Shown: positions 8,311 through 16,806, counted from the first letter of the stretch. The stretch is 64,000 nt of DNA from Nocardia flavorosea (GCF_015477805.1 NZ_JADLQL010000001.1:186001-250000), one strand, 5' to 3'. The notes: generated by a model not told the origin, from the sequence alone. Numbers and translations are program-made.

Positions 8311-9414
8311 GTGTACTTCGCTTTCGACTCCGACCAGGAGGAGTTCCGGAGCTCGCTGCGCCGTCTCCTGTCCGAACGCGCCCCGATGACCCGCGTGCGC
8401 GAGGTCGCCGAACAGGGCACCTACGACGCCGATACCTGGCAGCTGCTGACCTCGAACATGGGGATTCCGAGCCTGCATATCGCCGAGGTATTCGGCGGCG
8501 GCGGATTCAGTGTCCTCGAAACCGCGATCGTCGCGCAGGAACTGGGCCGTGCACTCACACCGGTGCCCGTGCTCACCACCACCGGCGCCATCGAAGCCGT
8601 CCTGCGGCTCGGCAGTGCCGAGCAGCATCGCGCACTGCTACCACAACTCCTCGACGGTAGTGTGATCGGCGCCCTGGCGCTGAGCGGCGCACAGGACACC
8701 ACCGTCGGCGCCGCGCGGGTCCGCGCCACCGGAGATGGCTCCGCCCTGCTGCTCACCGGCCGGCTCGACTACGTCGCCTTCGGTCATGTGGCCGGCCTGC
8801 TGGTGGTTCCCGCGCTGACGCCGGCCGGGGACGCTGTCGCCCTGTACGCCGTCGAAGCCGGGGCGGCCGGTGTGCGCGTCGCGGCGCAACCGTCACTGGA
8901 CCCGACCCGCCCCGTGGCGACCGTCGAGTTGACCGATACCCCGGCCGCCCTGCTGGGGGCGGATCCGGAAGCGATCGGCCGTGTCGTCGATCTGATGCGG
9001 ACACTGCTCGCGAACGAGGCGCTCGGCGCGGCCGAGGCCGCACTCGAGATGGCGGTGGAATACGCCAAACAACGCGTCCAGTTCAACCGCCCGATCGGGT
9101 CGTTCCAGGCGATCAAGCACAAATGCGCCGATATGGCCATCGCGATCGACGCGGCGCAGGCGACGGTGATGTACGCGTCGATGTGCGCCGAAGAGGACAA
9201 CGAGGAATTCCCGCGGGTCGCGGTGATGGCGAAAACGCAAGCGGCGGAATGCCTGACGCTGTGCGCTTCGCAGAACATCCAGGTCCACGGCGGGATCGGG
9301 TTCACCTGGGAAGCGGACCCGCATCTGTACTTCCGCCGGGCCAAGGCCACCGAGCCCCTGTTCGGCGACCACGCCCACCATACCGATCTGCTCGCCGACC
9401 TCGTCGGTATCTGA
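8311..9414 (+). CDS. acyl-CoA dehydrogenase, small subunit of a probable heteromeric pair
   Basis: A 367-residue divergent acyl-CoA dehydrogenase starting with GTG after a GGAAGAACGGAAAG stretch. The N-terminal helical part (FDSDQEEFRSSLRRLLSER) and the C-terminal ARG-type segment (AKQRVQFNRPIGSFQAIKHK, IQVHGGIGFTWE) are clear. The middle FAD/substrate domain is shortened and Ala-rich, and there is no YEGT-like catalytic motif, as the protein ends FGDHAHHTDLLADLVGI. This is how the second subunits of heterotetrameric FadE pairs look. A weak hairpin (CCGCCA-N6-TGGCGG, 8268-8285) separates it from the first subunit gene and may tune their ratio. Confidence 0.87.
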   Translation: MYFAFDSDQEEFRSSLRRLLSERAPMTRVREVAEQGTYDADTWQLLTSNMGIPSLHIAEVFGGGGFSVLETAIVAQELGRALTPVPVLTTTGAIEAVLRLGSAEQHRALLPQLLDGSVIGALALSGAQDTTVGAARVRATGDGSALLLTGRLDYVAFGHVAGLLVVPALTPAGDAVALYAVEAGAAGVRVAAQPSLDPTRPVATVELTDTPAALLGADPEAIGRVVDLMRTLLANEALGAAEAALEMAVEYAKQRVQFNRPIGSFQAIKHKCADMAIAIDAAQATVMYASMCAEEDNEEFPRVAVMAKTQAAECLTLCASQNIQVHGGIGFTWEADPHLYFRRAKATEPLFGDHAHHTDLLADLVGI

Positions 9415-9812
9415 CTCGCGCCGCAACCATTTCCTGGGGCACTTCGGGGCTGAACGCGGGCAGCCGCGGTAGGTGACCCCGAGGTCGCCGGATTCGGCAG
9501 CGGACGGCTTGTTCGCCGGCGTTCGCGGTATCGCATAACGGTCCCCGCCGGGCGACGCAGAACTTCCCGGCAACGATCGCCGAGCGAGCCGATTCCGTAC
9601 GGTCGATATGCAGTCCCGCCGGTGCGCGGCCGCGGGAGCTTTTGCATCAACGGTGTCGCACCCACCCGAAGGTGCACACATCGCCGCTGCACGGCGGTGT
9701 CGTGACGGCGCTGTTCGGCTGTCGTGCTCGGAATAGCAGCGGATCCGTGAGTCCGGCGGAACGGGCAGTCCCGTGGCCGCCGGTCCGAATACACCTGCGG
9801 ATGCCCGGGCCC
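9415..9812. other. 398-bp intergenic region without a supported gene
   Basis: It lies between the convergent ends of the dehydrogenase pair and the amidohydrolase gene. Open frames here are Arg/Pro-rich artefacts of high GC. An imperfect hairpin GGTGACC-CCGA-GGTCGCC just after the plus-strand genes could act as a weak terminator. I see no promoter or RNA gene. Confidence 0.5.
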
Positions 9813-11204
9813 CTATCGTGCGAACACTGTCCGTCCCTGAACAAGGGTGGCCCGCACCGCGTCCGCGGTGGGAGCGATGAGCATGCGCTCGAGCGGCCGG
9901 TCCAGCAGGACGAGGTCGGCCGGCGAGCCCGCCGCCACAGCTCGGGCCCGGCCGCCGGGGTCGTGCAGCGGCGCGAGATACCGGCCGAGCGCCGAGGCGG
10001 CCCGGAGTGTTTCGGTGGCACCCACCACGGCACCGTCCGGTGCGCGCCGCTCGACGGCCGCGGCGATCACCTGCCACGGATCGAGCGGTCCGTATGGGGC
10101 GTCACTGGACAGCGCCAGGCCCACACCGCCTTCGGTCAGGCTCCGGCAACGGTAGAGGTCGGGGAGATCGACGGGGTCGACGCGGCGCCGGTAGTCGTCG
10201 CCGCGATCGGCGAGGAAGCCCGGCTGGGTGACCACGGTGATCCCGAGACGGCGCAGTGTGCCGATGGACTCGGCCGGGATCAACGCCCCGTGCTCGATCC
10301 GGTCGCCCGGAACAGCGCCGGTTTCGCCGAATGCGGCGAGCAGGATGAGCAGCGCCTCGCGACTCACACAGTGCACGGCGACCGGGCGGCCCAGTGCGTG
10401 GGCGCGCGCGATGGTGGCCACCAGAGTGTCGATATCGGGTAGCCCGGAATCCGCGAGCACGATCTTGTACGCGCCGGTGGTGATTTCGGGGCCACCGGTG
10501 CGGCCGAGCGGAACACCCAGGAGATTCAGTCGCTGGGGGAGTGCCCCCGTTCGCCTGGCCTCGATCAGCCCGGCAAGGGAATCCGCCGGGAGGTCGGGGC
10601 TGGCATCGGTGATACCGGTGATTCCGTAGCGGGCGAGCCGGGTACCGGTATCCCCGAGGTCCGGCGGGCCGGTGTCGGGCAGTCGCGACCGCAGCCAGAT
10701 ATCGGCGCGCCACACCCGCCCTGTGGCGCGCCCGGATTCATCGCGTTCCACGCCGGGTTCGGTCGCCGTATCGAGACCTGTGCGGCGGGCGGCGGCGGAG
10801 TTGAGCATCCACAGTGCGCCGCTGCGATGCTGGATACGGACCGGCCGGCCGCGGCACATCGTATCGAGCCCGGCCGAATCGAGTACTCCGGCGACTGTTT
10901 CGACGTAGCCGACTCCTCGGATCCAGCCGTCCCCCGGTGCGGTGGCGAGCGCTCGGGCGAGGTCGGCGGCGGTGTGCACCTGCGGGGGGCCACAACGTAC
11001 CGAGTTCGTATCCGCGGCCAGGGCGTGCAGGTGCAGGTGATGGTCGTGCAGTCCCGGTAGCAGTGCCCCGCCGTCGGCGTCGAGAACCGGGAATCCGGTG
11101 GCGGGCAGACCGGGCCCCACCGCCTCGACGATGCCACCGCGGATCAGGACGTCGGTACGGCTCCCGGCGGATACCTCCGCGCCGCGGATCAGCAGATCGG
11201 TCAT
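9813..11204 (-). CDS. amidohydrolase family 3 (YtcJ-like) metal-dependent hydrolase
   Basis: A 463-residue cyclic-amidohydrolase relative of YtcJ/N-substituted formamide deformylase type. The N-terminal beta-sandwich reads DLLIRGAEV and LDADGGALLPGLHDHHLHLHA, giving the metal-binding HxH. Later ligands appear in AVHCVSREA, DRIEHGALI and SSDAPYGPLDPW, followed by the closing GSPADLVLLDRPL. It hydrolyses a C-N bond in an amide or cyclic amide; the substrate is unknown. The ATG at 11204 overlaps the stop of the upstream CoA-transferase gene (ATGA), so the two are translationally coupled. That link suggests it releases a carboxylic acid that is then handled as a CoA ester. Confidence 0.85.
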   Translation of the reverse strand: MTDLLIRGAEVSAGSRTDVLIRGGIVEAVGPGLPATGFPVLDADGGALLPGLHDHHLHLHALAADTNSVRCGPPQVHTAADLARALATAPGDGWIRGVGYVETVAGVLDSAGLDTMCRGRPVRIQHRSGALWMLNSAAARRTGLDTATEPGVERDESGRATGRVWRADIWLRSRLPDTGPPDLGDTGTRLARYGITGITDASPDLPADSLAGLIEARRTGALPQRLNLLGVPLGRTGGPEITTGAYKIVLADSGLPDIDTLVATIARAHALGRPVAVHCVSREALLILLAAFGETGAVPGDRIEHGALIPAESIGTLRRLGITVVTQPGFLADRGDDYRRRVDPVDLPDLYRCRSLTEGGVGLALSSDAPYGPLDPWQVIAAAVERRAPDGAVVGATETLRAASALGRYLAPLHDPGGRARAVAAGSPADLVLLDRPLERMLIAPTADAVRATLVQGRTVFAR

Positions 11205-12394
11205 CCGGGACGCACGCCCAGCTCGGCGAGAACGGCGGCGGTGTCCCGGCCGCTCTCGGGGGCCGCGCCGATCGGTTCCCGCCGGCGCGGCGCGCGGACC
11301 GCCGATTCGTCGGCCGGCACGGTGGTCGAGCCGGTATCGAGGGTCGCGGCAACCACCGCGGACATCGGGATATCCCATAGGCGGCCGGATCCGTCGGCGG
11401 GCGCTGACATGGCCAGGACCGCCGCCGTCAGTCCCGTGAGCGGATCGGCGATCGCATCGCCCACGAACAGCGGTGTGCGCCCGTCGGGCCGGGCCACCAG
11501 GCCCGCGGTCGCGGCGATATCGTCACCGAAACCGATCCGGTTCGATGCCCGGCCGTGCGCGGTGATCGAGATCCACGTGCCGCCGGATTCGACGAATTCC
11601 GCCGCGTCGAGCCCGAAGCCGGCGAGCGCGCGCGGCCGGGACGCCTCGATCACGATATCGGCGGATTCGACGAGTTCGCGCAGGGCACGGCGCTGCGAGC
11701 CGGCACCGGGATCGAGGACCACGGATTCGTGTCCACCGTGCAGCAGCCGGTAGAACTCGGGGTTCCCACGCCGCGCGCCGTCGGGCCGGACCGGGGTCTC
11801 GACCTTGATGACGCGGGCGCCGGCCAGCCCGAGCAGATGGGCGCACAGCGGGCCCGCCCACAGAGCGCTGAAATCGACGACACGAAGTCCCGCCACCGGG
11901 CGCGGGCCGAGCGGTTCCGGGACCTCGGGGCCGACCGCTTCGATCGGACCGGCGGCCACGCCCAGCAGCTCGGCGCGTTCGGCGAGCTCGGCGCCGGTAT
12001 GCGTGGCCAACCAGTCCGCCACAGCCGGCCACGGATCGTCGCCGATTTCTGCGCATACGAGGGCGCCGAGCAGGACGGGGTCGTCCGGGCGGGCACAGCT
12101 GACCGCGGCCCAGCCGTCCGCGGTGGGGAGCAACCGGCAGTGCCGGCCGGCCGAGATCGTCCCGCCGCGCCGGAAGCCGGTGAAGGCGGCGCGTTCGGCC
12201 AGCAACCGCGCACCGTCCAGGCGGACCCGCCCGCCGCTGATCGCCGCGACACGGTCGGTATACCGCCGGGCCACCGTCGCCGCTGATCCCGGGGGGACGA
12301 GCGGCGGCCCGTCACGATGGCCGGTGAGCGCGGGTATGCCGCTGTCCAGCCAGTCGCGCATTCGCTGCGCGTTGCCTACCGCCGCCTGGGACAC
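11201..12394 (-). CDS. CaiB/BaiF-like CoA transferase with permuted domain order
   Basis: A 397-residue protein starting with GTG at 12394. Residues 85-150 (CRLLPTADGWAAVS to LGVAAGPIEAV) look like the small-domain segment normally found at the C-terminal end of CaiB proteins. They come before the canonical N-terminal Rossmann part (VAGLRVVDFSALWAGP, GARVIKVETPVRPDGARR). The chain ends soon after the helix that should carry the catalytic Asp, which here reads WDIPMSAVVAATL without Asp at that place. The order is therefore a circular permutation or fusion of the family fold. It may be a non-catalytic partner or use a different residue. It is coupled by ATGA to the amidohydrolase. Confidence 0.8.
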   Translation of the reverse strand: MSQAAVGNAQRMRDWLDSGIPALTGHRDGPPLVPPGSAATVARRYTDRVAAISGGRVRLDGARLLAERAAFTGFRRGGTISAGRHCRLLPTADGWAAVSCARPDDPVLLGALVCAEIGDDPWPAVADWLATHTGAELAERAELLGVAAGPIEAVGPEVPEPLGPRPVAGLRVVDFSALWAGPLCAHLLGLAGARVIKVETPVRPDGARRGNPEFYRLLHGGHESVVLDPGAGSQRRALRELVESADIVIEASRPRALAGFGLDAAEFVESGGTWISITAHGRASNRIGFGDDIAATAGLVARPDGRTPLFVGDAIADPLTGLTAAVLAMSAPADGSGRLWDIPMSAVVAATLDTGSTTVPADESAVRAPRRREPIGAAPESGRDTAAVLAELGVRPG

Positions 12395-12417
12395 CGTCCG
12401 ATGCTACACCACGCTAA

Positions 12418-12483
12418 TAATCATGCGCAGGAATAATTCAGGCGCATAGATATTGACACAACCGAAATTCAGACGCATGATTA
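12418..12483. promoter_or_regulatory. Divergent promoter with three related operator words
   Basis: The plus strand has TTCAGGCGCAT (12437-12447) and TTCAGACGCATGATTA (12468-12483). The minus strand has TTCCTGCGCATGATTA (12433-12418). A plus-strand promoter TTGACA (12453-12458) with CATGAT 17 bp downstream (12476-12481) lies within the array. The region divides the CoA-transferase/amidohydrolase pair from the TRAP-type lipoprotein, so one regulator could control both directions. Confidence 0.5.
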
Positions 12484-12586
12484 CCATCATCACAGTGAGG
12501 CGGCTCACTCCCATTGCGAGGGTTGTGTGCACGAACCAACCCGCTCACATCGTGTTCCAGCCGTCAGTTCCATTCGAGGAGACTCA

Positions 12587-13870
12587 GTGTCGAAGTTCTT
12601 CACCCGCGCGGGCACAGCCGGTCGTGTCGGTGCTCTCGCCGCCGCCGGTGCGCTCGTGCTCGCCGGTTGTGCCGAATCGAGCCTCGGCGGCACGAACGGC
12701 GGCGGTACGAGCGTCGCGTACGGCGCCTCCAAAGCCGAATACCAGGCGGCGTTCGCCGATATGGACACGATCCTGCTGCATACGCAGTCGCCGGGCGCCA
12801 AGGGATCGGTCGCCGGGTCGTTCGTGGAGAAGTACGTCGCTGCTGTAGAGGACTGGTCCGGCGGCAAGATCACCTTCGACCTCGCGTACTCCGACGCCGT
12901 CGCCAAATCCACCGAAATCGACGATGCGGTCAGCGACGGCCGCCTCGATATGGGTCAGGTGCTCACGGTGTACGAACCCAAGGAGTTCCCCGCGTCGGCA
13001 GCCTTGCTCGACGCCGGGGTGCTGTCGGACCAGGGCGTGGTCACCGGCACCATGCAATCCAACGCCTGGCCGGCCGAAGTGGCGTTCTCGACGCCCGAGA
13101 TCGTCGCCGAATTCGAGGACAAGGGCCTGCACTTGATGATGCCGGCCTACAACGCCGGCGTGAACGCACTGTTCTGCGCGCAACCCACCACCAGCCTGGC
13201 CGATTTCGCAGGCAAGAGTATCTCGGTGGGCAGTACGGTGGCAGGTGAGCAAGTGTCGGCCCTCGGTGGTACCTCCACCTCGGTCGCTTACACCGAAGCC
13301 TACGAGGCGCTACAGCGCGGTGTCATCGACTGCGCGATGGTCAGCCCCTCGGCCGCGCAGATCGGCGGCCTGATCGAGGTCGCGCCCCATACGGTTATCG
13401 ATCCCGCGGCCGGGCTGGCAGTGCCGACGGGCAACATGGTGTTCAATGCGGACCTCTGGGCCAATCTGCCCCTGGCGGCCCGGCAACTGCTGTGGGACCG
13501 GCTCGACGTCTTCCTGTCCGCGTCCATCGAGGACAAGATCTGGCCGGTGACGGCGAATGTCGTCACCGAAATCGAACAGTACGGAGGCGCGGTGGCTCCG
13601 TTCGCCGGCGACGCCCGGGCGCGGCTGACCGAGGCCAACGACAAGATCGTCGACGGGATCGCGGAGAACTCGGCATTGGACGGCGCGGCATTCGCGACCG
13701 CGGTCCGGGAGAAAACCCGCAAATGGAGCGATATCATCGCCGATCTCGGCTACGAGAACGACGCCGACTACAACGGTTTCGGCGAATGGTTCAGCCCCGG
13801 CAAGATCGATATCGACCCCTACGTTCAGCGAGTCTTCGAGGAAATCCTCCTCGACCGGCGGCCCGCCTGA
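12587..13870 (+). CDS. TRAP-type (DctP-like) solute-binding lipoprotein
   Basis: A 427-residue secreted lipoprotein with a GTG start after an ATTCGAGGAGAC ribosome site. A signal peptide with a hydrophobic Ala/Leu core ends in a lipobox LVLAGC near residue 22. The mature part resembles DctP: a start of the type ILLHTQSPGAKGS, a middle with DFAGKSISVGS and YEALQRGVIDCAMVSP, and a long C-terminal helix region. DctP proteins capture carboxylates outside the cell for DctQM sodium symporters, but no DctQ or DctM gene is in the window. It faces the CoA-transferase pair, so it may bind the acid this island degrades. It has its own promoter and a strong terminator. Confidence 0.75.
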   Translation: MSKFFTRAGTAGRVGALAAAGALVLAGCAESSLGGTNGGGTSVAYGASKAEYQAAFADMDTILLHTQSPGAKGSVAGSFVEKYVAAVEDWSGGKITFDLAYSDAVAKSTEIDDAVSDGRLDMGQVLTVYEPKEFPASAALLDAGVLSDQGVVTGTMQSNAWPAEVAFSTPEIVAEFEDKGLHLMMPAYNAGVNALFCAQPTTSLADFAGKSISVGSTVAGEQVSALGGTSTSVAYTEAYEALQRGVIDCAMVSPSAAQIGGLIEVAPHTVIDPAAGLAVPTGNMVFNADLWANLPLAARQLLWDRLDVFLSASIEDKIWPVTANVVTEIEQYGGAVAPFAGDARARLTEANDKIVDGIAENSALDGAAFATAVREKTRKWSDIIADLGYENDADYNGFGEWFSPGKIDIDPYVQRVFEEILLDRRPA

Positions 13871-13930
13871 CACTCCCCGAAGGCAGCCGCGCTGTCCGGC
13901 GCCGGTCCCGCCGGGGCGCCTCGTTTTACG

Positions 13931-13976
13931 GAAGAAGCCCGGGAGGACAGTTTTTCCTGTCCTCCCGGGCTTCTTC
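13931..13976. terminator. Bidirectional terminator, perfect 20-bp stem
   Basis: GAAGAAGCCCGGGAGGACAG (13931-13950) pairs perfectly with 13957-13976 around a six-base TTTTTC loop. It lies between the convergent TRAP-type lipoprotein and SDR genes and can stop transcription from both sides. Confidence 0.88.
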
Positions 13977-13986
13977 TGCGGACCGG

Positions 13987-14778
13987 TCAGAAAGCGCTGC
14001 GACCACCGTCGACGGTGTACACCCCGCCGGTGACCCAATTGGCCTCGTCGCTCGCGAGGAACAGCGCGGTCGCGGCCAGATCGTCCGGCGTGCCGAGGCG
14101 GCGCAGCGGGAAGCGGGCGGCGGCGTCGGCATCGAGCGCGGCTTGGTCGGCATCCGGGGCGGCCGCGCCGCGATCCACCCGCGACTGGTAGACCAGCGGG
14201 GTGGGGATGGTTCCCGGGCAGATCGCGTTGACCCGCACATTGTCGGGGCCGTAGGTCACCGCCATCTGCTTGGTCATGGCGATGACTCCGCCCTTGGCGG
14301 CGGTGTAGGGGAAGATACCGGGCAGACCGATCAGCCCGCCCATACTGGCCTGGTTGATGATCGATCCGGTGCGGCGCTCGATCATGTGTGGAAGCGCGTA
14401 TTTCGAGGTCAGCCAGACACCTTTGAGGTTGATCGCGATGACCCGATCCCATTCCTCCTCGGTGGTGTCGGCGGCATTGCCCGCGCCGTTGATGCCGGCG
14501 TTCGCGAAGACGATATCGAGCCGGTCGAACTCGTCGAGCGTTTCGGTGATCATGCGCCGGGAGTCGGCGTCGGAGGTGACGTCGGCGGCCACCGCCAGCG
14601 CGCGCCCGCCCGTCGCGGTGATCTCCGTGGCCACCGCGGTGGCGGCCGCGAGGTCGAGATCGACGACGGCGATCGCCGCGCCCTCGGCGGCGAAGCGCAG
14701 CGCCGAGGCGCGGCCGAGTCCCGAACCCGCGCCGGTGATGAGGGCGGTCTTGCCGGCCAGACGTCCGGTCGTGCTCAT
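13987..14778 (-). CDS. SDR-family oxidoreductase
   Basis: A 263-residue classical short-chain dehydrogenase. Motifs in order are TGAGSGLG (cofactor loop), DLDLA (an Asp that favours NAD), NAGI, a Ser in NQASMGG, the YTAAK catalytic pair, and GGVYTVDGG near the end. The ATG at 14778 follows a GAGAGGTTTC ribosome site. It lies 28 bp behind the MaoC hydratase gene and completes a minus-strand operon of lyase, hydratase and dehydrogenase. It probably oxidises a hydroxyacyl compound made by the hydratase. The exact substrate is not visible. The 20-bp terminator lies just past its stop. Confidence 0.88.
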   Translation of the reverse strand: MSTTGRLAGKTALITGAGSGLGRASALRFAAEGAAIAVVDLDLAAATAVATEITATGGRALAVAADVTSDADSRRMITETLDEFDRLDIVFANAGINGAGNAADTTEEEWDRVIAINLKGVWLTSKYALPHMIERRTGSIINQASMGGLIGLPGIFPYTAAKGGVIAMTKQMAVTYGPDNVRVNAICPGTIPTPLVYQSRVDRGAAAPDADQAALDADAAARFPLRRLGTPDDLAATALFLASDEANWVTGGVYTVDGGRSAF

Positions 14779-14806
14779 GATGAAACCTCTCGTGCGTAGA
14801 TGGGGG

Positions 14807-15811
14807 TCAGGCGAACAGGGCAGTGAACCGCCAGTCCAGTACCGGGGCCGGGGCCTCGTCGCCGCGGTGGGCGGACACGCACGACCGGAGGTCGAGTGTG
14901 CCACCGCCGCCGGGTAGCGCCTCGGCGGCCTCGACGTGCAGCGAACTGGTGAGGGTGTCGCCTTCGTGGACGGGGCCGGTGTGGTCGCAGGACTGCCAGC
15001 CCAGGATGGTGACCATATCGGGCAGCGCACGACAGGCCTGGGCGAGCGCGAGGCCGATCGTATGACCGCCGTAGACAAGACGTCCGGCGGTACCGGCCCG
15101 CTCGTCGTGGTGCGTGGCGGCGATATTGAGGGTCAGGCGGGCGAGTTCGGGTGCGCCGGTGACGACATCGCCGCTGGAGGTGAAGGTCGTGCCGGCCAGT
15201 GCCGGATCGAAATGCGTGCCGGGTACGCGTGCGCGGTAGGCCGCCAGGTCCAGTTCGGCCGGGGCGCTGTGCAACGGCGCCGTTTCCGCGCCGATGGTGG
15301 CGAGGTCGTCGGTGTGGCGGGGTGCGCCCGCGGACGGAGCTTCGCGCAGGGGCAGCATGGCGCAGCGGTGGTAGTCGAGAACTGTCGCGCCGTGCTGGTC
15401 GGTCGTGGTGATGCGCAATGCGGCCAGGCCGGTCGGCCGGCGTCCCGGTTTCACCGAATTATGTTTCAGCCCGGCCACTTCGGTGGTGGTGTGCAATGTG
15501 TCCCCGATCTGCGGCAGCCGGTGCAACCGCAGTCCCCGGTAGAACAGGTTGGCCTTGACATGGTGGGTGACCAGCGTGGACTGGCCGATCGACAGATCGG
15601 CCACGAGTCCGGGATGCGCCACGGGGGCTCCGGCGACGGCGGTCGCGAGATGGGCGTCCAAGGGGAGCCGGAGCCGGTCGCCGAGGATGCTCTGGTGCAC
15701 GGCGGCGAGCCCGTCGGTGAGCGTCACCGCGGGCGCGGTATCGAAGATCTGGCCGACGGTCAACTCGTCGAAATAGGGGCCGCCGACGGCGCGCACGGTA
15801 TCACTGCTCAT
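14807..15811 (-). CDS. MaoC-like double-hotdog hydratase (mesaconyl/itaconyl-CoA hydratase type)
   Basis: About 334 residues with two hotdog halves. The N-terminal half has PYFDELTVGQIF and a loop HPGLVADLSIGQST; the C-terminal half has GRLVYGGHTIGLALAQACRALP, close to the hydratase-2 motif. Length and layout fit mesaconyl-CoA hydratase rather than the short single-domain MaoC. These enzymes add water to C4-C5 dicarboxylic enoyl-CoAs. Two adjacent ATGs occur (15814 and 15811); the second has better spacing from the GGAG site. Its start overlaps the end of the CitE-like gene, so lyase and hydratase are translated together, as expected for citramalyl- or methylmalyl-CoA metabolism. Confidence 0.8.
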   Translation of the reverse strand: MSSDTVRAVGGPYFDELTVGQIFDTAPAVTLTDGLAAVHQSILGDRLRLPLDAHLATAVAGAPVAHPGLVADLSIGQSTLVTHHVKANLFYRGLRLHRLPQIGDTLHTTTEVAGLKHNSVKPGRRPTGLAALRITTTDQHGATVLDYHRCAMLPLREAPSAGAPRHTDDLATIGAETAPLHSAPAELDLAAYRARVPGTHFDPALAGTTFTSSGDVVTGAPELARLTLNIAATHHDERAGTAGRLVYGGHTIGLALAQACRALPDMVTILGWQSCDHTGPVHEGDTLTSSLHVEAAEALPGGGGTLDLRSCVSAHRGDEAPAPVLDWRFTALFA

Positions 15812-16649
15812 CATGGACTCCGGACATCGAGAGAGTGCGGCGGGCGGCCACCGCGACGGCTTCGTCCAGCATCTGGCCGTCCAGCAGGGCCGCTCCCGCG
15901 CCCCGGGCCGCGGCTTCCGCGAGCGTGGTCAGGACGCGTCGTGCCCGCTCGGCCTCGTCGGCGGTCGGGGTGAACGTATCGCGAACCGTGGCGATCTGGG
16001 CCGGATGGATGACCCATTTCCCGTCGAAACCCAGGCCGGCAACCCATCGCGTCGCCTCCCGGAAGGGTTCATCGTCGGCGATACCGAGGAATGGGCCGTC
16101 GACGGCCTGGATGCCGGCCGCCCGGGCCGCGTGCAGTACCCGATCCTGGACGAACAACCACTGCTGGGGCGTCACGGTGCGGGCCCGGCCCAGGGCGGCC
16201 CCGAGATCGGCGTAACCGATCACGACAGCGGTCAGGCGCGGACCGGTGACGATCTCGTCGATGGCGCCCACTCCGGCAGGTGTTTCGATCAGCGCCTGTA
16301 CGGGCACGCCGGCGCCGAGCAGGGAATCGGCGGCGACCAGATCCGCACGGCTCTCCACCTTGGGGATCACGAGCGAGGTGAGTACGTCGCCGAGTGCGGC
16401 GCACGCGGCCAGATCGTCGGCGAACCAGTCGGTGGTCCGGCCGTTCACGCGGATCGAGACCGGCCGGGTCTTCCCGTACTCCCGGACCAGTTCCGCGACG
16501 AGTGACCGGGCGTCGGCCTTCAGGGCGGGCGTGACGGCGTCCTCGAGGTCGAGGATCACCTCGTCCGCGCTGCCGGCCAGCGCTTTCCGTGCTTTCTTCT
16601 CGTCGGAGCCGGGGGCGACGAGGGCTGCTCGTCGGCGGATGATTCTCAC
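15801..16649 (-). CDS. CitE-like CoA ester lyase (HpcH/HpaI aldolase family)
   Basis: A 282-residue CitE-type lyase with a TIM-barrel. It has RRAALVAPGSDEKKARKAL at the start, VILDLEDAV with metal-binding acids, the catalytic Arg in SIRVNGRTT, a metal-binding Glu in ALIETPAGV, and the closing GKWVIHPAQI. Such enzymes split malyl-, methylmalyl- or citramalyl-CoA to an acyl-CoA plus glyoxylate or pyruvate. A GTG at 16649 after AAGGAAC was chosen because upstream residues are low-complexity. It is the first gene of a minus-strand operon with the hydratase and SDR, divergent from the acyl-CoA dehydrogenase at 16863. Confidence 0.85.
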   Translation of the reverse strand: MRIIRRRAALVAPGSDEKKARKALAGSADEVILDLEDAVTPALKADARSLVAELVREYGKTRPVSIRVNGRTTDWFADDLAACAALGDVLTSLVIPKVESRADLVAADSLLGAGVPVQALIETPAGVGAIDEIVTGPRLTAVVIGYADLGAALGRARTVTPQQWLFVQDRVLHAARAAGIQAVDGPFLGIADDEPFREATRWVAGLGFDGKWVIHPAQIATVRDTFTPTADEAERARRVLTTLAEAAARGAGAALLDGQMLDEAVAVAARRTLSMSGVHDEQ

Positions 16650-16770
16650 GGGCGGGTTCCTTATCGATCGTGCGCTGCGTGCCGGGGTATTCGCCGGGGG
16701 TGGGTCGCGCCGCCTGGGGTCGATTGGCGGAGCGGGGCCCGGCCCGCGAACGAATACCATGCATATGCTT

Positions 16771-16806
16771 ATCATGATTGACATATTCTTTCAGCCGGTC
16801 GACTAT
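16771..16806 (+). promoter_or_regulatory. Promoter in AT-rich divergent region
   Basis: TTGACA (16778-16783) lies 17 bp before GACTAT (16801-16806) and directs transcription to the dehydrogenase operon. ATCATGATTG (16771-16780) overlaps the -35 box and resembles the ATGATTA words of the other island promoters. Confidence 0.5.
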
